Shown: one piece after another, positions 21,501 to 33,500 of the stretch
Layout: each line of letters opens with the position of its first letter
How positions within the stretch are numbered: the stretch's first letter is position 1
Source of the DNA: Luteibacter sp.
Lineage (GTDB): Bacteria; Pseudomonadota; Gammaproteobacteria; Xanthomonadales; Rhodanobacteraceae
NCBI RefSeq assembly: GCF_009912395.1
Contig: NZ_WNDO01000021.1
Coordinates: 1-64,000 of the forward strand
Length of the DNA stretch: 64,000 bases
Reading direction: 5' to 3'
The notes under the pieces: model-generated
Told to the model about the DNA's origin: nothing
What the model saw: the letters and a program-made list of their open reading frames with translations, nothing else
Databases searched by the model: none
Translations under genes and position numbers: made by a program

Positions 21501-24500
21501 CACCCTCGCCGCCATGCATGCGACCGAACAACACCGTACCGAACACGGCGGTGTCCTGGCCGCTGGCACGCGCCACCACCTGGCCCCAGGCCAGGTGGCA
21601 CAGGCTTGCCAAACTGACGCCGTGGCGTCGTGCCTGTTCGCGCAAGCGGGTATGGAGAGCGTCCGGAAGCAGCGCATGCGCCTCGCCCACCTGCTGCCCG
21701 TCGCGATGCACTTCGGCAAGGCCGAACGGGAGGCTGGGTGTATCGACGTCGCTCAGCTGCCCACTGAAATACGCTTCGTGCGCGGCGTCCTGCATACCCA
21801 GTCGCGCCTGGGCTACCAGGTGGTGGAACGGCTGCGCCGGCTTCAGGCCCGCGCCCTGTCCGAGCAACAAGGCACGCACTTCACCGTAGAGTATCTCCAG
21901 GCCCGAGTGATCGCCCACCAGGTGATGCAGACGCTGCACGGCGTGCCAACGGCCGTCTTGCGGATCCTGCGCGATGTCGTAGCGAAGCAGGGATGCCTCG
22001 CCGAGATCGATGCGGTGATGGCGCGGGTCCACGGCGGTGCGCAACTGATCCGCGACGGTGCCGTTCGCCGGATCGATGTCCCAATGGGTCACCGCGACGC
22101 TCGCCTTCCGCCAGACCACCTGGGCCGGCCGGGAGAGCTGGTCCCAGACGAAACCCGTACGCAGGATGTCGTGCCGGTCCACCACGTGTTGCACGGCGAC
22201 CAGGAAGCGATCCAGCAGGCCACGGTCCGGGAACACGAGCTGGGCGATCAGCAGGTACGGATCGCCCTGCTCCGCCAGCAGATGGTGGAACAGGATGCCG
22301 TCCTGCAAGGGCGACAAGGCGTAGATGTCCTGCACGTTCGCCACGCCCCCCGGGACGCGGGCCACGATGCGGTCGATGTCCGCCTGGGTCAGTTCGATCA
22401 GCGGCAGCATGGCCGGCGTGATGAACGAGGTATCCCGCAGGATACGGTTCTCGGGTACCACCACTTCGCGATGCTCGCCGAGCGAGGCGGCGAGTTCGCA
22501 CAACGTGGGCGTGGAGAACAGCGCGCGCACTTCCACGGAGAGTCCTTCGCGACGCAGGCGCTCCATATGCTGGACCGCGAGCAGCGAATGGCCGCCGAGG
22601 GTGAAGAAGTTATCGTGCCGGCCGATCGTCTCCAGGCCCAGCAGCTCCCGCCAGATCGCCGCCAGGGTCTCCTCGATCGGGCCCTGCGGCGCTTCATACG
22701 TTTCCCGCGCGAAGGCCGAGTCGTCCGGTAGCGGCAACGCCTTGCGATCCAGCTTGCCGTTCGGGGTCAGGGGCAGCGCGTCCAGCGCCACGAAGGCGGA
22801 AGGAACCATGTAGTCGGGCAATTGTTGGCCCAGCTGCGTGCGCAAGGTCGGGATCGCCGACTCCGCGTCGCTACCTTCGTGCAACACCACATAAGCCACA
22901 AGGCGCTTCTCGCCCGCGCCTACCGCGCGCGCCACCACGGCCACATCGCGCACCTGCGCGCGCTCGCGCAGGCGAGCTTCGATCTCGCCCGGTTCGATGC
23001 GGTAGCCGCGGATCTTCACCTGCTCGTCGTTGCGGCCCAGGTACATCAATTGGCCATCGGGCAGGTAACGCACCAGGTCACCCGTACGGTACATGCGCGC
23101 TTCGGGCACCGAGCTGAACGGATCGGCAAGGAAACGCTCCGCCGTCAGCTCCGGACGGTTCCAGTAACCGCGCGCCACACCGACACCGCCGACGTACAGC
23201 TCACCGGCCGCGCCCAGCGGCACCGGTTGCTGCTGAGCGTCGAGCACATACAGGCGCGTGTTCGCGATCGGTCGGCCGATGGACGGGTTCGTGTCGCCCG
23301 GACGCACCACGCCCGAGGTCGCCACCACGGTTGTCTCCGTCGGTCCGTAGTTGTTGGTCACCGTCAGCGAGGCGGGCAGCGACGCCGGCAACGCGCTCAG
23401 GCGATCGCCGCCGACCAGCAGGTGACGTAGGCTGCCCGGCAGCGTGTCTTCCATCGCCAACTGAGCCAGCGGCGTCACCAGGAACGCGCTGTCCATCGCC
23501 TGCTCGCGCCACCATGGCAACAGCAAGGCGTGATCGCGGTTCGCCGCCGACGGCGGCAGGTGCAGGGTCACGCCGCTGGCCAGGGCCGGCCAGATCTCCC
23601 ACGCGCTCGCGTCGAAGGCCATGCCCGCCGTCGCTGTCGTGCACTGGCCCGGGGCCAGGTCGAAGGTCCGCGCATGCCAGTCGATGAGGTTGGCGAGCGA
23701 GCGGTGCTCGACCATCACGCCCTTGGGCGTGCCGGTCGAACCGGAGGTGTAGATCAGGTAGGCCAGATGACGCGAGGTCAGGCCTTCGATCTGCGGATTC
23801 GTCGAGGGCTGGGTGGCCCAGGCTTCCGACGCATCCAGCGCCACGCAAACCACCTCACCCAACGCCTCGCGACCGGCCGCATCGGCCAGCAACAACACCG
23901 GCTGCGCGTCGTCCAGTACCTGGCCCAATCGCTCGCTCGCGTAGGTCGGGTCCAGCGGCACATAGGCGCCACCGGCCTTCAGCACCGCCAGCAAGCCCAC
24001 CACCAGGTCCACGCCGCGCTCCGCACACACAGCCACACGACGGTCCGGCGATACACCCCACGCTACGAGCTGATGCGCCAGTCGATTGGCCCGCGTGTTG
24101 AGTTCCGCGTAGCTGACCGCGTCGTCCACCGCGACAAGGGCGAGGGCATCCGGATGATGGATTGCCTGCGTCTCAACCCGTTGGTGAACGCAGGCGTCTT
24201 CCGCGAACGCATGTTCCGTCGCGTTCCAGGTATCCAGCACGAGCGTGCGTTCATCGTCGAGCAACAGGGCGACATCCGGCACCCGCGCATGGATATCCGC
24301 GCTGACCTGGGCCAGGAAATGCAGGAGGCGATCCGCGTGACGCGCGATCGTCGCATCGTCGAACAGGGCACGATTGAAGCGCAGCTCCAGGTCCATCGAG
24401 GCTTGTCGCCCGAACTGCGTATAGAGGAAGGACAAGCCGCCTTCCGGACCGCTCAGCCATTGGATATGGCTGGACTCGCCTTCCAGCTCGACGCCACGCT

Positions 24501-27500
24501 TGAGGAAGAGCGTGTTCACGCTCACCTCCGTATGCCTGGCATCGAGCCCCAGGCGACGCACGATCTCGCCGAAGGGGTAGCGGCCATGCTTCAGCACGTC
24601 GCGGAAGGCTTCCGCGACGCGCGCGATGCCTTCGCCTACCGTGCCCGCCTGCGTGTCCAGTGAAAGGCCCAGCGGTAACGCCTTCGCGAACTGCCCCGGA
24701 ATATCCAGCGCGTCTCGCGTACGGTTCAGGAAGGCTACGCCGAAAGCGAGATCGCCTTCGCCGCTCACCCGGGACAGATACAGGGTGGTCAACGCCGTGA
24801 CGCATTCGGCGAGCGATACCGACGCCTCGTCGGCCAGCCTGTTCAGGGCGTCCTGCAATCCCCTCGACAAGGCCCGCGTCACCGAGGCGACACGCTGGGC
24901 CTCGTCTTCGGCATGGGGATGGTCGGCCAGCGTCGAAAGCAACGTCGTCTCGGGCCAGCGCGCGCTGGCCGCCTGCCAGAAGACGGCATCTTCCGCGTAC
25001 GCCGACGAATCCAGATAGGCCTGGTCCGACTTCAATGTGTCGATGAAGAGGCGATCCATCGCGAAGACAGGGTCGGGCGTCTTTTCGAGCAAGGCATAGT
25101 TTTTCGCCAGGCGCTCGTAGTAGCGAATGACCGACCAGCCGTCGTACACCATGTGATGGAATCGCAAGGCCACGCAGGCATTGTCCGGCCAGTGGAACAC
25201 GGCGACCACGCCTTGCCGGTCGTCCGCCGAGGCCATCAGCGCGCGGTGCCAGTCGCGAACCGTCCGCTCCTGTTCCTCGTGCGATGCCGGGGTATCGATG
25301 ACGATGCGCTCGAAGCGCGTCGTCGGTACCAGCGACTCGTGCTGGCTTCCCGCACGATTCCACTCCAGCCAGCAGGACTGGTGCTGCGCGATCAATCCGC
25401 GTGCGGCATCGTCCAGGCGGGCACGATCCGACGACGGCGCGCGGCGCATGATCGCCACCGCCTGGTGCGAACTACCCGCCGGCGCGGCCTGCTCTTGCAG
25501 CCACACCGTTTCCTGAGCCAGCGAAAGCGGATACCAGGCGCCCGTGGCAGGTGCCGGGCGGTGGAGCATGCGGTCGAGCGCCGCTTGCTGTCCCGATGAC
25601 AGCAAGCGCGTCACGCTCTCTTGCCATACCTCGTCCACGGAGGCCTGAGGCATGCGGACCGAGTCTGCAAGGAAGCTCATGTACAACGACAGGATCGCTT
25701 CCATGGACGCGGCGTCGAACAGGTCGGCGCTGTAGCTGACGTCCGCGACGAGGCTGTCCTGGCCGTGGCGGAAGATGATCGCGATATCGGCGCCGCGACC
25801 GCTCAACCCCCTCGATACGGGAGCCACCGCCAGTTCGCCGAACGAGATATCCGTATCGGGCACCGCCTGCTGCAACTGGCAGAACACCTGGAAAATCGGA
25901 TCATGCGAGGCGCTGCGCTGCGGGTTGACGGCGGCGACGATCTCGGCGAACGGCAGGTCGCCGTGTTCCAACCCCCACATCAGTGTGTCGATACCCCGCG
26001 CCCAGTGATCCTGCACGCTGGTAGACGGCTCGACCCGATGCGGCAGCGCGATGCTGTTGACGAACATGCCGACCATCGATTCGGTACCCGGCAGGCGGCG
26101 CCCTTCGGCCACGGTGCCCAGCACGACATCGTGACTACGGGCCAACCGGCCGAGCACGATGGCAAGCGTGGTCTCCAGCAGAACGAACGGCGTGATGCGG
26201 TGACTTGCCGCGGCACGCTGGATATCCCTGGCCAGCGCCGCCGGATAGGCGACGTCCAGATGCCCCGTCTCATCGGTCATCACCATGGGGCGCGGACGAT
26301 CGAACGGCAGGTTGAGACAGGACGGAAGACCGGCCAGTCGCGCGCGCCACGCATGGCGCAGTTCGTCGAGGCGACGGCCATCCAGGTGACGGCGTTGCCA
26401 CGCGGCGTAGTCGCGGTACTGAAGCGCGGGCACGGTCAGCGATGCACCGTCCCGCACATAGGCCTCGCGGATGTCGCGCCAGATCGCCTGGGACGACACG
26501 CCGTCCGTCACCGCGTGATGAATATTCAGCACCAGCCACGCCTGTGTCGGCGACGCCACGAACAGCGTCGCGGCGAACACGGGCCCGTCGAAGCAATCCG
26601 GTAGCTCGGCCGCCTGCTCCCTCGCCTGCGTCACGCCATCCTCGGCGACCGGTCGGATCGACAGGCGGAATTCGCCTGCGGCCGCGATCACCGGGACGAA
26701 ACGCCCCTCCTGCCCCATCGCGTATCGGGTGCGGAGGATCTCGTGCCTGGCGACCGTGGCCTGCAAGGCACGCTCAAGCCTCTCGGGTGCAAGCTCCCCC
26801 GTCAGTTGCAGGATCATCGACGAATTCAGCATGCCGCCATGCGTGGCGGCCAGGTGCGTCGCCAGCATGCGCTCTTCCGCGAACGACAACGGCATCGCCC
26901 CGCCGCGATCCACTACCGCGAAGACACCGTCCTCGCGCTGTAGCGGCGCATCTTCGATGAGGGCAGCCACACCCGCGACCGTCGGCGTGGCGAAGAGCGC
27001 GCGCATGGACAACGACCGGCCGAAGACCTGCTGCAAACGCCCCAGGATGCGTATCGCCAACAGCGAATGACCGCCAAGCGCGAAGAAATCGTCGTGCCGG
27101 CCGACTCGCCCCAGGCCGAGAAGATCCTGCCAGATACTCGCCAGCGCCTCTTCCGTGGCGCCCTGCGGTGCCTCGTAGTCGCCATGGGCGAAGGCATCTT
27201 CGTCCGGCTCGGGCAAGGCGCGGCGATCGAGCTTGCCGTTGGCCGTCAAGGGCAACGTACCCACGACCACGAAGGCCGCCGGCAGCATGTACGCCGGCAG
27301 CCGTTGTTCCAGATGGGAGCGAAGCACCGGCACAATGCCGTCGGCACCGATACCCTCGTGCAGCACCACGTAAGCCACGAGACGCTTTTCGCCGTTCGCG
27401 GCGCCACGCGCCACCACGGCCGCGTCCCGGATGCTCTCCAGCTCCAGCAGTCTCGCCTGGATCTCGCCCGGCTCGATACGGAAGCCGCGAATCTTCACCT

Positions 27501-30500
27501 GCTCGTCGTTGCGTCCCAGGTAGACCAGGTCGCCATCCGGCAAATAGCGCACCAGATCGCCCGTGCGATACATGCGCGCACCCGGGATATCGCTGAACGG
27601 ATCGGGCAGGAAACGCTCCGCGGTCAATTCGGGACGATTCCAGTAACCCTTGGCGACACCGTCGCCACCGAGGTGCAATTCACCCGGCGCGCCCGCCGGC
27701 AGCAACTGTCCCCGCGCATCCAGCACATAGACTCGCGTATTGGCGATGGGACGGCCAATCGGAATATCGGTCGCGTCGTCCGCGACATGGGTCACCGTCG
27801 CCGTCGTCGCGTACGTGGTGCTTTCCGTCGGGCCGTAGACGTTAAGAAGCAACGGTGCCACCGGTTGCGCGAGGATATGCCGATACGATGCGGGCTCGGC
27901 ACGTTCGCCGCCGCTCATCAGCACGCGCAGGCGAGCCAGCACATGCGGGATTTCCCTGGCGTATTGGTTGAAGATCGATGTCGTCGCGAAGAGGACGGTG
28001 ATCCCCGCCGACTCGATGGCAGCGCTGAGTGCCGCGGGATCCAGCAGGACTTGCCGTTCCACCACGACCAGGGTGCCGCCGTTGAGCAAGGCGCCCCACA
28101 CCTCCATCGTGCTCGCGTCAAAGGCGGGATTGGCCGCCAGCGCGATGCGGTCCGTCGGACCGAACTCCGCATAGCCGTTGTTGAGGACAAGGCGATTCAC
28201 GCCGCGATGCGTGATGAGCACGCCCTTGGGCGTGCCAGTCGAGCCGGAGGTGTAGAGCAGGTTGGCGAGGGCATCGCCCGACAGCGACAGCACGGGATTC
28301 GCATCCTTCGCCGACGCGGAGGAAGCGGTACCGATGGAAAGTACCGGGATGCCTGCCATATTGCCGGCAACGGAGCCATCGTCGAGCACGCAGCGGACCT
28401 CCGCGTCCGCAAGCATCCAGGCCTGACGGTCTTCGGGCGTCTCCGGATCGATGGGGACGTAGATCGCTCCGCACTTGAGGACGGCCAACTCGGCCACGAC
28501 CAGCCCGATGCCGCGACCCGCACGGATCGCGACGTGTTGCCCGGCCTGGATGCCAAGGTCGACCAGGGCATGCGCCAGGACATTCGCGCGACGATTGAGT
28601 TCGTCGTACGTCAGACGGAGATCGCCCGCGACGATGGCGATGGCATCGGGCGTTTCCGCTACCTGATCCTCGAAGATCTCATGGATGCGGCGATCGGCAG
28701 GATAAGGACGGGCCGTGGCGTTGCGGGTCTCCAGCAACAAGGTGCGCTCGTCGTCCGGCAGGATCGCCAGCTCGCCTACGGGCATGTCCGGCGCGTGATC
28801 GAGCGCGGCGGCCAGGCTTTCCAGTGCGACGCGCATATAGGCGCAGATCGATCGTGGATTAAGCGGCGCCGTGGTCTGGGCCGTCAGGCCGAGGGAATCG
28901 CCACCGTCTTCCACCGACAGCGTCAGGGGGTAGTTCGTCCGCTCCTCGCCATGCAATACATCCAGGCCCAGGCCGCTGTCCGCCCCCGAACGGGACGTGT
29001 CGATCCGGTTGTGCCGGTAGTTGAGCAACGCGGCGAACAGCGGTGCCGGCGCTTCCACGCCGCTGCACCGCTGGGCGAGTGCCAGCGACGCATGTTCGTG
29101 CCGGAGCAGTTCGGCCAGCTTGCGATGCGCCACGCGCACGCTCTCGCGCACGGACGTGCCGTCCATATCCAGGCGCAGGGGCAAGGTATTGATGAACAGG
29201 CCCATCGCACGATCGGCACCCTCGCCGGCATGCATGCGCCCAAACAGCACCGTGCCGAACACGGCCGTGTCCTGGCCGCTGCTGCGGGCCACCACCTGGC
29301 CCCAGGCCAGGTGGCAGAGACTCGCCAGGCTCACCCCGTGGCGACGCGCCTGCGCACGTAGCCGCTCGTTGAGCTCGCTCGGCAGGACCTCCTGCCACTC
29401 CTCGACATCGTAGTCCTCGGCCTGTGTCTCACCCACCCCGAACGGTAGGCAGGAGGTTTCCACGTCTCCCAGCTGGGCACGGAAATACGCCTCATGCTCG
29501 GCCTCGCCGATACCGAGGCGGGCCTGCGCCACCAGGCGACGGAACGGCTCCGCAGGCGGCAGGCTTTCACCCTGCCCGGCCAGGATCGTCTTCACCTCGT
29601 CGAGCAGGATGTCCAGGCCGGCGTGATCGATGATCAGGTGATGCAGGCGCAACGCCACATACCAGCGATCCGTTGATGCATCCCTGGCGATATCGAAGCG
29701 GAGCAAGGGCGCGCGCCCCAGGTCGATACGATGATCGCGCGGATCCACTCGCGCCATGAGCTGGTCCGCCACGGAACCATCCGCGGCGTCCAGCGTCCAC
29801 GACGTGACCTCGATCTCGGCATGGCGCAGGACGACCTGCGCCGGACGCGACAGGCGGTCCCAGAAGAAGGCGGTGCGCAGAATGTCGTGACGATCGACGA
29901 CCTGTTGCACGGCGTCGAGGAAACGATCGACCGAGCCACGCTCATGCGCACAGAGCAGCGCCCGCTGGAGATAGGGATCGCCCTTCTCCGCCATCATGTG
30001 ATGGAACAGGATGCCGTCCTGCAAGGGCGACAGGGCGTAGATGTCCTGGATCTGGGACACGCCGCCGGGCACCTGGGCTGCGATATGGTCGATGTCCGCC
30101 TGGGTCAGTTCGATCAGCGGCAGCATCGACGGCTGGATCGACGCGGTACCCGGCACGATGAGGTTCTCCGGCACCGCAACCTCGTGCGTGCCACCCAGCA
30201 TGCCCGCCAGTTCGCGCAAGGTCGGCGAGGCGAACAGCGCGCGCACTTCCAGCGAGAGTCCGTGGCGACGTAGCCGCTCCATGTGCTGGATCGCCAGCAG
30301 CGAATGGCCGCCCAGCGCGAAGAAGTTGTCGTTGCGACCGACCTGCTCCACGTGCAGCAGTTCCTGCCAGATGCGCGCCAGCGTCTCCTCGACTTCGCCC
30401 AGCGGCGCCTCGTAAAGCTCGCGAACGAAGGCTGCTTCGTCCGGTGCCGGCAAGGCCTTGCGATCCAGCTTGCCGTTGGGGGTCAGCGGCAACGCGCCGA

Positions 30501-33500
30501 TCGGCACGAAGGCCGACGGCAGCATGTAATCAGGGAGCGCCTGGCTCAGACGGGCACGCGCATCGGCGACGACGTCGTCCGCATCGCCGCCGTCGCGCGG
30601 CACGATATAGGCCACGAGCCGTTTGCCGCCCGCACCGTCGCCAAGGGCGATCACCGCTGCATCCCGCACGGTCTCCTGTGCCAGCAGGTGCGCCTCGATC
30701 TCGCCCGGCTCGATGCGGAAACCGCGGATCTTCACCTGCTCGTCGTTACGACCCAGATAGACCAGGTGGCCGTCCGGCAGGTAGCGCGCCAGGTCGCCCG
30801 TGCGGTACATCCTTGCGTCGGGCGTCGTGCTGAACGGGTCGCGCAGGAATCGCTCCGCCGTCAGTTCGGGACGGTTCCAGTAGCCACGCGCGACGCCGGC
30901 ACCACCGATGAACAGCTCGCCCACGGCGCCCAGCGGTACGGGCTGCTGGTGGTCGTCGAGCAGGTACAGGCGCGTGTTCGCGATCGGCCGACCGATCGGC
31001 ACCGTCGCCGTCTCCTCGCCCGTGGCTTCGTAGATCGCACAACCGACCACGGTCTCCGTCGGGCCGTATTCGTTGACCATGCGGATGCCGGGTTGCAGGT
31101 GCTTCCAGTCGCCGACCACCTGCGGTGGCAACGCTTCGCCGCCGATCACCAGAAGGTCCACGTTCGACCGCGCGCCGCGTGCCCGCAATCCCTTTCCCAG
31201 CAGGTCCAGATGGCTCGGCGTGATCTTCAGCAAACCGGCGTCGTCGCCGACCAGGGCATCCAACTCGTCGATCTCGCGTCCCGATCCCAGCAGCACCACT
31301 TCCGCGCCGCACAGCAAGGGCACGATGAGACTGGTCACCGTCGCGTCAAAGGCCAGCGAGGACGATACGGTGGCCCGTCGCGGCGCATACGCCTGAACAG
31401 CCCAATGCAGGTAGTTCACGGCCGCCCGGTGCTCGATCATCACGCCCTTGGGCGTACCGGTGGAACCCGAGGTGTAGATCATGTACGCCAGGTGATGCGA
31501 CGCCAGGCCGTGGACCTGCGGGCGGTCTCCGGAAAGCGCCGACCAAGGCGTATCGTCGTCCAGGTCAACCACACCGAGGCCCTCGGGCAAGGCGCCGAGG
31601 CTCGCGCGCCCTTCCCTGTCGTGAACGAGCAGGACAGGTTGTGCGTCGACGAGCACCTGCGCCAAGCGCTCGCCCGCATACGTGGGGTCCAATGGCACGT
31701 AGGCGCCGCCGGCCTTCAGGATCGCCAGCAGGCCCACCACCATGTCCACGCCGCGCGCCACGCACAAGGCCACGCGGTCGTCCGGACGTATGCCGCGATC
31801 GACCAGGTGATGCGCGAGGCGGTTCGCGCGAGCGTCGAGGTCCGCGTAGCCAACCCGCTCCTCGCCAGCGATCAGGGCGATGGCGTCGGGTGTTCGCGTC
31901 ACCTGCGCCTCGAACATCCGATGGACGCAGGTGTCCTGCGGATAGTTCCTGTCCGTCGCGTTCCAGGTGTCCAGGAGCAGTGTGCGTTCCTCGTCCGGAA
32001 TGATCGCAAGATCGCGCACGGGAACGGTCGGCGCCGTCTCGAGCGCCGTTGCCAGGCTCGTCAATGCGCGGTGCATATAGGACGCGACCGCACGTGCATC
32101 GAGCGGCCGCACCACCTGTACCGTCAGGCCCAGGCTGTCGCCGCCATCTTCCACCGATAGCGTAAGGGGATAGCTGGTACGTTCTTCCGCACTCAGCAAC
32201 TCGATACCCAACTGGCGAATCGCGTCCAGCCCGGCACCCAGGTCGCGGTTATGGCGATAGTTAAGCAAGGCGCCGAACAACGGCGCCGGGGCCTGCACGC
32301 CACTGCAACGCTGGGCCAGGGCCAGCGAGGCATGTTCGTGCTGCAACAGGTCGGCCAGCTTGCGGTGCGTGAGCTTCACGCTATCCAGCACCGGCGTATC
32401 GTCCAGGTCCAGCCGCAGGGGCAAGGTGTTGATGAACAGGCCCATCGCACGATCGGCGCCTTCACCGCCGTCCATGCGCCCGAACAGCACCGTGCCGAAC
32501 ACGGCGATGTCCTGTCCGCTGGTCCGCGCCACGACCTGGCCCCAGGCCAGGTGGCACAGGCTCGCCAGGCTGACGCCATGACGCCGGGCCTGCTCGCGCA
32601 GGCGCGCGTTAAGCGACGCCGACAGCGTTTCGCGGAACTCGTCCACGCCCTCGCCATCGCCATGCACCTCGCCAAACCCGAAGGGTAGGCTCGGCGTATC
32701 CACGTCGGCCAATTGTGTACGGAAGTACGTCGCATGAACGTCTTCCGAGGTACCCAGGCGCGCCTGTGCGATCAGCTGCCGGAACGGCAGGGCCGGTGCG
32801 AGAACTCCCTCACCACCGGAGAGGATCGTCCGCACTTCGTCGAAAAGGATTTCGAGCCCCGAATGATCGCTCGCCAGATGATGCAGGCGAAGCGCGACAT
32901 GCCAGCGATCATTCTCGGCATCGTGGGCGACGTCGAAACGTAGCAAGGGTGCGCGTTCAAGGTCGACCCGGTGATGGCGCGGATCGACACGCGAGACCAG
33001 CTGCGCACCGATCGAACCGTTCGCGGGATCGAGCTGCCATGTCGTCACCTCGACCGTGGCGTGACGCCACACGACCTGGGCCGGCTGCGGCAGTTGGTCC
33101 CAGACAAACGACGTGCGCAGGATGTCGTGCCGATCGACGACCGTTTGCACGGCAGCCAGGAAGCGATTCAGCAGATCCTCGTCCGCCATGGCCAGTTCGA
33201 CCAGGAGCATGTACGGATCGCCCTGCTTCGCGATCAGATGGTGGAAGAGGATGCCATCCTGCAACGGCGACAGCGCGTAGATATCCTGGATATTGGAGAC
33301 GCCGCCAGGCACTTTCGCGACGATACGATCGATGTCCTCTTGCGCAAGGTCGATCAACGGAAGCATCGAAGGCACGATAGCCGCGGCATTTGGTCCGATA
33401 CCGTTCACAGGCACGGCGATTTCATGACCCTGCCTGAGCATGGCAGCGACTTCGCGCAGGTTCGGCGCGGCGAAAAGCGCCCGCACTTCCAGCGACAATC

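Noticed and set aside
20614-22731. A 705-residue plus-strand frame inside the synthetase region
   Set aside because: Similar antisense frames recur at the same phase in other modules, which is what repeated modules would produce by reflection.
27067-29361. A 764-residue plus-strand frame inside the synthetase region
   Set aside because: Same reason: antisense shadow, low-complexity composition, no ribosome site or domain.
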